A DNA stretch of 64,000 nucleotides from Burkholderiaceae bacterium. Its GTDB lineage: Bacteria > Pseudomonadota > Gammaproteobacteria > Burkholderiales > Burkholderiaceae_B. The position numbers were made by a program, and so were the translations under genes. The stretch spans positions 160,243 through 224,242 of the forward strand of contig JANQYI010000009.1 in NCBI GenBank assembly GCA_030728985.1. Reading direction: 5' to 3'. The notes below the pieces were generated by a model. The model saw only the letters and a list, made by a program, of their open reading frames with translations, had not been told where the DNA came from and ran no database searches. Shown here one piece after another: positions 8,337-16,171 of this stretch (position 1 is its first letter; the number at the start of each line of letters is the position of its first letter).

Positions 8337-9229
8337 ATCTCTCCGACATCTTGAAATATCGCGCGCTGGGTTTTTTTTTAGCGTTCATCGCGCTTGTAAC
8401 ACTGATCTTGACCACGTCCGCGCATGCGGCACCATATTCATCAGCGCAACTCCAGAGTCTGCATCACCCTGTTCCGGGCGGTGTCGCGGTGATCGAAATT
8501 ACCGGAATCCCTAAGGGTAAGCATCCGGCACCGAGTGCTCGCTACCTAAACAAACCCGTGCTGGTCACACCAACCGATGCGGGTCAATGGGTCGCGATTG
8601 TAGGTATTCCGCTCTCCGTCCCGCTTGCACCGCAATCACTCGAGATCACGCTGGGCGGAAAAAAAACGACCCAAATATTTGCGATCCGCGACAAAAAATA
8701 TCGTGAGCAGCGCATCAAACTTAAAACAAACAAGCACGTCGACCTGAGCCCGCAAGACCTCGCGCGCTTTGAACGGGAGAAAAAACTGCAAGACGACGCC
8801 TATCAGCAATTCAGCGCGCAATTACCAAGCAATCTGCTTCTGGATCGTCCTGTTAAAGGACCTCTGTCGAGCCCCTTTGGTCTGAAGCGATTCTTTAATG
8901 ATCAGCCCCGAGCGCCCCACTCAGGACTCGACTTTGCCGTCCCGACGGGCACGCCTGTTCAGGCTCCGGCCGCGGGCCGCGTTATTTTGGTCGGAGATTA
9001 TTTTTTTAATGGCAAAACCGTTTTTGTCGATCACGGTCAAGGCATGATCAGTATGTTCTGTCACTTATCTGTCATCGATGTCAAGCCCGGTCAGTCCATC
9101 GCACGCGGTCAAGTCCTAGGGCAGGTCGGTGCGACAGGGCGCGTCACGGGCGCACATCTACACTGGAATGTGAGTTTGAACGATGCACGGGTCGATCCGG
9201 CTATTTTCATCGGCATGTTTACGCCTTAA
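8333..9229 (+). CDS. M23 family metallopeptidase (LytM/NlpD-type)
   Basis: Secreted or membrane-anchored peptidoglycan endopeptidase. An N-terminal hydrophobic segment (about residues 12-32, ending SAHAAPYSS) is a signal sequence. The C-terminal M23 domain has all zinc ligands: HSGLD (His196, Asp200) and HLHW (His275, His277), so it should be active rather than a regulatory LytM protein. A middle part (about 130-160) is rich in Lys, Arg and Glu. The start is uncertain: the track uses a TTG that overlaps the stop of the DsbB-like gene, and no ATG precedes the signal sequence. Co-transcription with the disulfide genes is likely from the overlap. Confidence 0.87.
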   Translation: MNLSDILKYRALGFFLAFIALVTLILTTSAHAAPYSSAQLQSLHHPVPGGVAVIEITGIPKGKHPAPSARYLNKPVLVTPTDAGQWVAIVGIPLSVPLAPQSLEITLGGKKTTQIFAIRDKKYREQRIKLKTNKHVDLSPQDLARFEREKKLQDDAYQQFSAQLPSNLLLDRPVKGPLSSPFGLKRFFNDQPRAPHSGLDFAVPTGTPVQAPAAGRVILVGDYFFNGKTVFVDHGQGMISMFCHLSVIDVKPGQSIARGQVLGQVGATGRVTGAHLHWNVSLNDARVDPAIFIGMFTP

Positions 9230-9259
9230 ACAACTTCAGAGCGGCTCAAGGGAAACACC

Positions 9260-9874
9260 ATGTCAATCATCTTCATCCGCCACGGCGAAACCTTGTTGAA
9301 TGCGGCACGCACGATTCAGCCTGCGGATACGCCGCTCGCCCCCCGAGGCCATGCACAAGCCGAGCGCGTCGCTGAACGCGTTCGCGCACTCAAACCCGCG
9401 GCACTTCTCGCCAGCGACATGCCACGGGCCTGGCAAACCGCACAAGCGATTGGAGTCAGTACCGGACTCACCCCAATCAAGACCCCGCTACTTTGGGAGC
9501 GCAACTTCGGAGACTTACGAGGACGGCCCTACGACACCTTGAGTTTCAACGCCATGGAAATGGTTGAGGCGCCCCCGAATGGCGAGTCAATGGAAACCTT
9601 TCATCAACGTGTCGCCGAGGCGCTCGCTTATGCTGCGACACTCAGAGCGTCTCTGGATGGTCCGCTGATTGTCGTCAGTCATGGCTTGGTGATTCGAGCA
9701 TTGCTGGAAAACAATATCGAACTTGGTGAACATACGGTGCCTGAGCGCATCGGCAATACCGCTATCACCGCGATTAGCACTCAAACACCTCACCGCGCCG
9801 AGCTGGTGAACTGCACCGTCCACTTGCTTGGCACCGGACTCGAGGAGGATGGCCACAGCCTCTCCGGTGGCTAA
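9260..9874 (+). CDS. Histidine phosphatase family protein
   Basis: 204-aa member of the phosphoglycerate mutase-like histidine phosphatase family. The catalytic RHGE motif is at residues 7-10 (His8 would carry the phosphate) and the second catalytic histidine is in VVSHGLVIRALLE (about residue 141). No signal peptide, so cytosolic. It follows the M23 gene by 30 bases in the same direction and converges with soxA. Substrate cannot be assigned; related proteins act on sugar phosphates, nucleotides or cobalamin precursors. Confidence 0.85.
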   Translation: MSIIFIRHGETLLNAARTIQPADTPLAPRGHAQAERVAERVRALKPAALLASDMPRAWQTAQAIGVSTGLTPIKTPLLWERNFGDLRGRPYDTLSFNAMEMVEAPPNGESMETFHQRVAEALAYAATLRASLDGPLIVVSHGLVIRALLENNIELGEHTVPERIGNTAITAISTQTPHRAELVNCTVHLLGTGLEEDGHSLSGG

Positions 9875-9906
9875 ACCCGCGCCTCTAAGGTCTCACGCCA
9901 GGCGTC

Positions 9907-10668
9907 TCAAGCGGCATACCGCGCGCGCCACATCAGAAAAAGCTCTAGCTGTGTCAGTTCTTTGGAACCCAGGGCATAAGGCTCTGCACGCACACCTGTC
10001 ATGCAGTTGCGCAGACGGCGTTGCAGTGAACCCACTGTTTGCCATTCGAGTCGGTAAATCGGGTATCCCGTGGGATGCGCTTCGGGAATAAAATTTCCTC
10101 CAAGCTTGAGTCCTGCGCGCTCCGTGTGACATTGTGCACAGGACAAATTGAGCTGCCCTATTCGTTGCTCATAGAGTCGTTGCCCGGCGTCGAGGTCTTG
10201 CGCGTTGAGCGGCGAACGCGACACCGTAATGGGCATGCCTTTGGAGGCGTGACCGATGAATGTCGCCAAAGACAATAACGGTTTGCTCTCCATCGCGAGT
10301 GGCGCAGCCTGCTGCTTGGCCTCGCGGCACATATTGATCTGACCTTCGAGACTCAATAACTGGTGATGCACAACTTTAGGAAAGCTCGCTGCCACCCCTT
10401 TCATCGAGGAAGAAGCCTCTCCATGACATTGCGCACACGAAACATTTTTTTGCCCTGACGGGGTATTCCACAGTGCCTGCCCATCCAGCACCCAGAAGGT
10501 CGCAGGGTTGAGCGTCTCGTCATCCTGCATTTCACGCGTGGACGGCGACATCAATGCGTAACTCGACTGTCGCTGAGCTAGAGGCGCCTCTGACGCTGTC
10601 GATGTTTGTGGCCAAACGATTTGCGCGACAAACAAAAAGAAAAGCGTACAAACAGAAAACACGCTCAC
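9907..10668 (-). CDS. soxA: SoxA-type di-haem cytochrome c
   Basis: Periplasmic c-type cytochrome, 253 aa with an N-terminal signal sequence (to about residue 26). There are two CAQCH haem-binding motifs (Cys78/Cys81 and Cys177/Cys180). The cysteine that ligates and is modified at the active-site haem of SoxA is kept in RRLRNCMTGVRAEP (Cys222). In classical Sox systems SoxAX joins a sulfur substrate covalently to the carrier arm of SoxY. It is the last gene of the operon iorA-iorB-soxX-soxY-soxZ-soxA, four bases after soxZ. With no soxB or soxCD in the window, its substrate need not be thiosulfate. Confidence 0.9.
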   Translation of the reverse strand: MSVFSVCTLFFLFVAQIVWPQTSTASEAPLAQRQSSYALMSPSTREMQDDETLNPATFWVLDGQALWNTPSGQKNVSCAQCHGEASSSMKGVAASFPKVVHHQLLSLEGQINMCREAKQQAAPLAMESKPLLSLATFIGHASKGMPITVSRSPLNAQDLDAGQRLYEQRIGQLNLSCAQCHTERAGLKLGGNFIPEAHPTGYPIYRLEWQTVGSLQRRLRNCMTGVRAEPYALGSKELTQLELFLMWRARYAA

Positions 10669-10672
10669 GAGA

Positions 10673-11002
10673 TCATGTCACCGTAAGCGTACTGGTCATA
10701 TTGGAGGCATAGCCGTTATCACCCGTCCATTTGAATTCGAGCTTGCCGGTTTGGGTCGCTACCGTAAAAAAACTAAAGGTAGGATTCGCGCCCATCGCGG
10801 GATGCAACTCAGCGCGAAAGACCTCCACACCATCATAGATGCATACAAAATCGCGAATGATGTCACGCGCCACGCGTACACCGCGATCGGTGTGCCTGAA
10901 ACCTGATTCCATATCATGCTGAACAATCACGCGAATCGGAACAATTTCGCCCTTTGTCGCAGTCTTGGGCATGGAAACGACGGTGCGGGAGGTTTTGCTC
11001 AT
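10673..11002 (-). CDS. soxZ: SoxZ-type carrier subunit
   Basis: 109-aa immunoglobulin-like protein that forms the heterodimer partner of SoxY. Recognisable by the SoxZ C-terminal pattern (HPAMGANPTFSFF and FKWTGDNGYASNMTSTLTV). As usual for SoxZ there is no signal peptide; it would be exported together with SoxY by the Tat pathway. Its start overlaps the soxY stop by four bases and soxA follows after four bases, so stoichiometric translation is likely. Length and fold signature are canonical even though SoxY's arm is not. Confidence 0.9.
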   Translation of the reverse strand: MSKTSRTVVSMPKTATKGEIVPIRVIVQHDMESGFRHTDRGVRVARDIIRDFVCIYDGVEVFRAELHPAMGANPTFSFFTVATQTGKLEFKWTGDNGYASNMTSTLTVT

Positions 11003-11451
11003 ATCAGCACATCCTCAGTACAGGCCGCAAGGGTGACCACCGTATCCGCATGACCCTGCCAGAACGACCCATCATTCATTTCAGCGATCGCCCAAAGGCG
11101 TTGCGATGTCAACAAGCGGATCCGCGTACTGACTTGCGCACGGCCGGCGCGGGCACCCAAATTAAAACTGACAATATTGGGCAACGGATTTTTCTCAGAA
11201 ATAATATGAATGGCTTTTACGAAGTCCGTCGATGTCATCGGACTTTCCACCGAGACGGTCATGGGCACCAGATTGCCGTTTTCGACTAGCGGTGCGATAT
11301 CGAGCGTGACTCGACCCACGCGAGGGTCAGCTTGACCGACGATCTTTTTGATTGTCTCGACGGCTTCGCTCGTCGTCGCTTGGGCATTTAACCAAGGTAC
11401 GACGCTCACAGATCCGAGTGCCACAATGAAGCTTCTACGACTTGTGCTCAT
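10999..11451 (-). CDS. SoxY-like carrier with non-canonical AAC arm
   Basis: 150-aa exported SoxY homologue. The N-terminus STSRRSFIVALGSVSV is a twin-arginine signal. Canonical SoxY ends in a flexible GGCGG arm whose cysteine carries the sulfur substrate. Here the protein ends TLAACTEDVLI: the cysteine (Cys144) is retained, but the glycines are replaced by alanines and six residues follow it. I recall a protein family named SoxY-related AACIE arm protein, which this resembles; not checked. The carrier thiol is therefore present, but the arm should be stiffer and seen by different enzymes than SoxB. Overlaps soxX and soxZ by four bases each. Confidence 0.88.
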   Translation of the reverse strand: MSTSRRSFIVALGSVSVVPWLNAQATTSEAVETIKKIVGQADPRVGRVTLDIAPLVENGNLVPMTVSVESPMTSTDFVKAIHIISEKNPLPNIVSFNLGARAGRAQVSTRIRLLTSQRLWAIAEMNDGSFWQGHADTVVTLAACTEDVLI

Positions 11452-11903
11452 GGTTTTAAGCTCACTAAAAATGCCACGACGTCCTCGATTTCCTGTGCAG
11501 TCAGAATGGTTTTATCGGCGAACTGAGAACCAATCCGAGAACCGTGGTTCTTTTTGAAATACGGTGGCATGATCGTGTTTGGATTAAAGCGGCTCGCGTC
11601 GACAATACGCGCCCGCAGCTGCTCGGGTGAAAGTCTCGCCGCGCTTATCGCCAGATCAGGCGCCAGATTTCCCTGAAAACGTTCTTCGGGGAAAGGTCCA
11701 CTATGACACAAGATACACAAACCGCTCTGGCGACTCAAGATAATCAATCGCCCCCGCGCAGGATCACCAGGGGCGCCAGAAAGGGAGTCCGCAATGACCT
11801 CCCCTTCAGTGACTTTTACATCGACCTGCTGAGCCAGAGTGATCGCTGGTGCCGCCAACACAAAACATGCTGTCAACAACCAATTTATCACTCCATGCGT
11901 CAT
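11448..11903 (-). CDS. soxX: SoxX-type mono-haem cytochrome c
   Basis: 151-aa periplasmic cytochrome with a signal peptide (to about residue 25). One haem motif GLCILCHSG (Cys63, Cys66, His67), a likely axial methionine in IMPPYFKK (Met112), and the SoxX C-terminal signature ILTAQEIEDVVAFLVSLK. It would partner SoxA and pass electrons on to small cytochromes. Its ATG overlaps the stop of the molybdenum hydroxylase large subunit by four bases, which ties the Sox-like genes directly to that enzyme in one transcript. It could also accept electrons from the hydroxylase; that is inference. Confidence 0.9.
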   Translation of the reverse strand: MTHGVINWLLTACFVLAAPAITLAQQVDVKVTEGEVIADSLSGAPGDPARGRLIILSRQSGLCILCHSGPFPEERFQGNLAPDLAISAARLSPEQLRARIVDASRFNPNTIMPPYFKKNHGSRIGSQFADKTILTAQEIEDVVAFLVSLKP

Positions 11904-14089
11904 ACCAAAGTAAAGCCACTATTCTTTAAAGGCACATCACGCAAACGCTTACCCGTGGCACGATAAATCGCGTTCAACACGGCAGGCGCAGCAACCGCGA
12001 TCGTTGGTTCGCCGATACCACCCCAAGTCTTACCGCCCCCTTGGATAATGATGGTTTCAACTTTGGGCATCTGTCCCAGTCGGATCGAACCAAACGTATC
12101 GAAGTTCTTTTGCTCGACGCGTCCATCCTTGATCGTGCACTCCTCCTCGAAGAGTGCGGATAATCCGTAAACGAACGAACCAGAAACTTGGCGTTGAATC
12201 TGCGCGGGATTGACCGCGTATCCGCAGTCGGTCGAGGCCACAATACGATGAATCTTGACCTTGTTGCCATCGGTTACCGACAACTCGCATGCCGCGGCCA
12301 CATAGCTGCCAAACGACATCATCTGCGCAATGCCACGATGAACGCCCTTGGGGGCGGGCTTGGTCCAACCAATCCCATCCGCCACGGCGTTGAGTGCGGC
12401 CAGATTGCGTGGATATTTCGCCATATACTTTCTACGGAACTCGACGGGATCCATGCCTGCGTACTCGGCGAGTTCATCCATGAAACATTCAATAAAAATC
12501 GCGTTTTGATTGATGTTCACACCACGCCAGAAGCCTGGTGGCACATGGGTATTGCGCATGGCGTGATCCATCAGCTGATTAGGGAACTCGTAGCTGATCG
12601 CATGTTCTCCGGCTTGCATCACGCCTTGAAACACCAAAAGGTCACGACCCTTATCCTTGGCGACGATCGCGGGACGCACGGCGGACAAGATGGACTGACC
12701 CGATAAACGCATATGCACGCCTGTCAAGTTTTTGTTGGCGTCAAAGGCGCCTGTCAACTTACACATCATGACGGGATGGTAACGGCCTTGCGTCATATCC
12801 TCTTCGCGCGTCCAAATCAGTTTGATCGGTACGCCGGGCATTTGCTTGGCGATATTGACCGCTTGAGTGGTGTAGTCCTGGAACGCGCCACGACGTCCAA
12901 AACCACCGCCCAAATTGATCTTGTAAACCTCACATTTATCTGCAGCCAATCCCGAGGCTGCAATGACCGCAGCCAAAGAAGCCTCGCCGTCCTGAGTCGG
13001 CACCCACGCCTCGCAGCGCTCCGGTGTCCACTTGGCGGTCGCATTCATGACTTCCATGGGTGCATGGTTCAAGAACGGGTAGAAATACGTTGACTCGATT
13101 TTTTTGGCCGCGCCAGCCATAGCGGCCTTGGTGTCGCCACGTTGATTCCCCACAAAGGCCTGTTCAGCGTTCAGACCTTCTTTGAGCATCGCAGCAATCG
13201 AGGCGCTCGAGACCTTTGCATTTGGACCTTCGTCCCAGACGATGGGCAGAGCATCCATGGCCGTCTTGGCGACCCAGAACGTATCGGCCACGACCGCGAC
13301 AGAGCTGTCACTGACCTGTACGACTTTTTTTACGCCCTTCATACCCATGACTTTGCTGGCATCAAAGCTTTTGATCTTGCCACCAAAAACCGGGGATTGC
13401 TTGATCGTCGCGACCAACATACCGGGCAATTTCAAATCCATACCGTAGATCTGCTTACCGGTTACCTTGTCTTCGAAGGTGTCGATCCGTGGCACGGACT
13501 TGCCGATGATTTTCCAGTTTTTCGGATCTTTCAGCGGAATATCTTTAGGCACGGCAAGTTTGGACGCGGCATCCGCGACTTTGCCATACGTGATCGTACG
13601 ACTTGTCGGCTTGTGCGTAATCACACCTTCAGAAACCACGCACTCTGCGACGGGCACTTTCCAACCGTCGGCAGCGGCCTGGACCAGCATCATGCGCGCC
13701 GCTGCACCACCTTGGCGGACATATTGTTCAGAGGTGCGAATCCCGCGGCTTCCGCCCGTCGAGAATGAACCCCAGGGATTTTTACGCTTGAGACTTTCGC
13801 CGGGAGTCGGATACTCGATGGTGACATTTTTCCAGTTGCACTCGAGTTCTTCGGCCACCATTTGTGCCAGACCAGTGATAGTGCCTTGGCCCATCTCGGA
13901 GCGCACCACACGCACGATGACTTTCTCATCGGGCTTGATCACCACCCAAACACCAATTTCAGGTGCGGCGCCAGCGGATTGCGCAAGACTACTAAAGGGA
14001 AATTGTAGACCCAGAGCCAGACCGGTACTGACGGCAGTTGTGCCGACGATAAAGTGTCTGCGGGAAGGATTCGGGACGCGTGCATTCAT
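11900..14089 (-). CDS. Molybdopterin-binding subunit of an IorB/CoxL-like aldehyde oxidase-type hydroxylase
   Basis: 729-aa large subunit of a xanthine-oxidase-family molybdenum hydroxylase of the isoquinoline 1-oxidoreductase beta type. A twin-arginine signal (SRRHFIVGTTAVS, Arg10-Arg11) sends it to the periplasm. The molybdopterin-binding loop GGGFGRRGAFQDY and the catalytic glutamate in GGIGEPTIAVAAPAV (Glu694) are intact. It has no FAD domain, so electrons must leave through the small iron-sulfur subunit, probably to cytochrome c. It sits between that small subunit (12 bases apart) and soxX (overlap of four bases). The substrate is unknown; the operon suggests oxidation of something handled by the SoxYZ-like carrier or a sulfur-containing organic compound. 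Confidence 0.9.
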   Translation of the reverse strand: MNARVPNPSRRHFIVGTTAVSTGLALGLQFPFSSLAQSAGAAPEIGVWVVIKPDEKVIVRVVRSEMGQGTITGLAQMVAEELECNWKNVTIEYPTPGESLKRKNPWGSFSTGGSRGIRTSEQYVRQGGAAARMMLVQAAADGWKVPVAECVVSEGVITHKPTSRTITYGKVADAASKLAVPKDIPLKDPKNWKIIGKSVPRIDTFEDKVTGKQIYGMDLKLPGMLVATIKQSPVFGGKIKSFDASKVMGMKGVKKVVQVSDSSVAVVADTFWVAKTAMDALPIVWDEGPNAKVSSASIAAMLKEGLNAEQAFVGNQRGDTKAAMAGAAKKIESTYFYPFLNHAPMEVMNATAKWTPERCEAWVPTQDGEASLAAVIAASGLAADKCEVYKINLGGGFGRRGAFQDYTTQAVNIAKQMPGVPIKLIWTREEDMTQGRYHPVMMCKLTGAFDANKNLTGVHMRLSGQSILSAVRPAIVAKDKGRDLLVFQGVMQAGEHAISYEFPNQLMDHAMRNTHVPPGFWRGVNINQNAIFIECFMDELAEYAGMDPVEFRRKYMAKYPRNLAALNAVADGIGWTKPAPKGVHRGIAQMMSFGSYVAAACELSVTDGNKVKIHRIVASTDCGYAVNPAQIQRQVSGSFVYGLSALFEEECTIKDGRVEQKNFDTFGSIRLGQMPKVETIIIQGGGKTWGGIGEPTIAVAAPAVLNAIYRATGKRLRDVPLKNSGFTLV

Positions 14090-14100
14090 GTGAGGACCCC

Positions 14101-14553
14101 TTAAGCTTTAGCAACTGAGTGAATCGCGGCGCGAACTTCCTGGAAACTTCCGCAACGACAAATATTCGTAATCGCCGCATCGATGTCAGCATCGGTGGGC
14201 TTTGGCTTTTTAGCCAGCAAATCGGTCGCAGCCATCAACATGCCTGATTGACAGAAACCACACTGGGGGACTTGATGATCGATCCAAGCCTGTTGCAACT
14301 TGGTCAGCTTGCCATCCTTGGCTAGACCCTCGATCGTCGTGACACTTTTACCCGCAGCGGCACTCACTGGAATGACGCAAGAGCGAATCGCTTGGCCCTC
14401 GAGCATCACCGTACAGGAACCACACTGCGCCACACCACAACCATACTTGGTGCCGGTCAGTCCAACCTGTTCGCGGATCGCCCACAATAAGGGTGTATTT
14501 GGATCCACATCAATGCTTTGCGGCGTGCCATTAACAGTGAGTTTTATAGCCAT
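14101..14553 (-). CDS. [2Fe-2S] small subunit of the molybdenum hydroxylase (IorA type)
   Basis: 150-aa electron-transfer subunit with two [2Fe-2S] clusters. The plant-ferredoxin-like cluster uses [11 protein letters not shown] plus SC (Cys39, 44, 47, 59); the helical-domain cluster uses QCGFCQSG and CRCG (Cys98, 101, 132, 134). No signal peptide of its own: such subunits are carried out by the Tat signal on the large subunit. Start ATG 14553 follows GGGAG. First gene of the six-gene operon that continues into soxXYZA. Confidence 0.93.
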   Translation of the reverse strand: MAIKLTVNGTPQSIDVDPNTPLLWAIREQVGLTGTKYGCGVAQCGSCTVMLEGQAIRSCVIPVSAAAGKSVTTIEGLAKDGKLTKLQQAWIDHQVPQCGFCQSGMLMAATDLLAKKPKPTDADIDAAITNICRCGSFQEVRAAIHSVAKA

Positions 14554-14693
14554 TTGGGTGCTCCCAGTACGGTGTTTAATTATCTCGAAACGAGTTGCGA
14601 CGAATTGATCATTCTCAAGGTATAAAGTTATTACTCCATGGGCATGAATAATGCCTAGTGCATACCCTATATCTCACGGAACATATCGCTTCT

Positions 14694-15686
14694 ATGCTTA
14701 ACCACCAAGTCGTTCTCGTTAGTCGACCCGAGGGCTGGGTGACGCCTGCCAACTTCCGCTTTCAGGAAGCAGCCATCCCCTCCCCTGGACCAGGACAAGT
14801 ACTCATTCAGAACCAATGGCTGTCCCTTGACCCCTACATGCGAGGCAGGATTTCCGAGGCGAAGTCTTATGCTCGAAGCGTCAATATTGGTGATGTCATG
14901 GTCGGAGGTGCCGTCGGCGAAGTCATCGCCTCCAACGCCCCTAAATTCAGTGTCGGGGATACCGTACTCGCAGCGTCGGGCTGGCAATTGTTCGCCGCCA
15001 TGGATGCCAGCGCAGTCACCCCCATCAGGACCGACAAGGTGAGCCCTTCAGCCTACCTTGGCGTTCTAGGCATGCCAGGGATCACAGCATGGACTGGGCT
15101 CATCGATATTTGCCAGCCTCGGGAAGGCGAAACCGTCGTCGTGGATGCCGCTTCGGGTGCGGTTGGAAGCGTCGTGGGTCAGCTCGCCAAACTTCAAGGC
15201 TGTCGAGTGGTGGGTATTGCGGGCGGGACAGAAAAGTGCCGTTATGTCGCGCAAGAACTCGGATTTGATGCGTGCATCGATCATCGCTCCGCACACTTTG
15301 CTTCTGAATTGGCAGCCGCACTGCCCTCAGGCATTGACTGCCTATTTGAAAACGTGGGAGGTGAAATCTTTGAGAGGCTCCTGTCACACATGAATGTAAG
15401 TTCGCGTATCGCATTATGCGGCATGGTCTCTGAGTTCAATCGCGAGCCGTATGCTAACCGCACACTGCGCTCCATTTTGATCAATCGCATTCGCATCCAG
15501 GGGTTCATCGTTTCGGACAAGCTCGAAACCTGGCCAAGCATCAGGGACAATCTTTATGATCTCGTTGTTCAGGAGAAACTGAAATTTCGGGAGTCCGTCA
15601 CCGTTGGCCTTGAGAATGCCCCGGCCGCCTTCATCGGTTTGCTCAAAGGCGAAAATTTTGGCAAACAACTCATTAAGCTCAGGTGA
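14694..15686 (+). CDS. NADP-dependent zinc-free MDR oxidoreductase (CurA/LTB4DH-like)
   Basis: 330-aa medium-chain dehydrogenase/reductase without zinc-ligand cysteines, of the group that reduces alkenals, curcumin or 15-keto-prostaglandin-like enones. Evidence: N-terminal SRPEGWVTPANFRFQE, dinucleotide fold VDAASGAVGSVVGQLAK, and LENVGGEIFERLL. The track starts at a GTG 12 codons upstream; ATG 14694 matches the usual family N-terminus although its ribosome binding site (ACGGA) is weak. It is divergent from the molybdenum hydroxylase operon with a 140-bp shared upstream region, so co-regulation is possible but unproven. Confidence 0.87.
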   Translation: MLNHQVVLVSRPEGWVTPANFRFQEAAIPSPGPGQVLIQNQWLSLDPYMRGRISEAKSYARSVNIGDVMVGGAVGEVIASNAPKFSVGDTVLAASGWQLFAAMDASAVTPIRTDKVSPSAYLGVLGMPGITAWTGLIDICQPREGETVVVDAASGAVGSVVGQLAKLQGCRVVGIAGGTEKCRYVAQELGFDACIDHRSAHFASELAAALPSGIDCLFENVGGEIFERLLSHMNVSSRIALCGMVSEFNREPYANRTLRSILINRIRIQGFIVSDKLETWPSIRDNLYDLVVQEKLKFRESVTVGLENAPAAFIGLLKGENFGKQLIKLR

Positions 15687-15706
15687 ATGAAACGAGAGAC
15701 GTGCGT

Positions 15707-16171
15707 CTAAAGAAAGCGATCCAAAATACGACGGCTGTGTTTATCGAGCTGCTGCATATCGGGCACATAAAAACGCAGGCCATGGCTATCTGTGATGATG
15801 AGAGTGCCTCCGCCAAGGCGTCGAATATCTTCCTCGGTTTTGAGCACAAACTTCGTCGCGCCACGATCCGTATTGACTTCCCAAACACTGGGCGTGGAAT
15901 AGGTGGAAACTTTGGATAACTGCTGAATCACAGGCATCACATCTCGCGCGGCAATCTCCTCGTTGATCAGCATGCGTACATCCTCCGGCACCTCAGCCAG
16001 ACGATCAATCCACAGCACCTCTTTACCCTCCGTGCTCATCAATGCCACGAACTCCTCGGGTGACTGAACAGGAAAAGCTCTGACGGGAGTCACACCTTCA
16101 TACATCATGCCATTGGCTAGACGCAACACTAAGCGGCCAGCGAGATTACGCGTCAGCAGAAAATCATCCAT
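15707..16171 (-). CDS. DUF1854 protein, cyanophycin-associated
   Basis: 154-aa cytosolic protein of the DUF1854 family. It starts MDDFLLTRNLAGRLVLRLANG and includes VEVNTD-like and LGGGTLIITDSHGLRFYVPD segments. The track begins 49 codons earlier inside the ABC transporter gene; the ATG at 16171 overlaps the end of that gene by eight bases and is the sensible start. I recall NCBI naming such proteins cyanophycin metabolism-associated DUF1854 family protein, and two cphA genes lie just beyond the transporter. Biochemical role unknown; I infer an accessory subunit of the ABC transporter. Confidence 0.82.
   Translation of the reverse strand: MDDFLLTRNLAGRLVLRLANGMMYEGVTPVRAFPVQSPEEFVALMSTEGKEVLWIDRLAEVPEDVRMLINEEIAARDVMPVIQQLSKVSTYSTPSVWEVNTDRGATKFVLKTEEDIRRLGGGTLIITDSHGLRFYVPDMQQLDKHSRRILDRFL

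Noticed and set aside
9907-11903. Interpretation as an ordinary thiosulfate-oxidising Sox system
   Set aside because: SoxB and SoxCD are not in the window and the SoxY arm is not GGCGG, so the standard pathway cannot be claimed from this sequence.
13142-14093. Two plus-strand frames of 208 codons each opposite the molybdenum hydroxylase gene
   Set aside because: Both are antisense to conserved motifs of the large subunit, overlap each other, and their translations show no recognisable domain.
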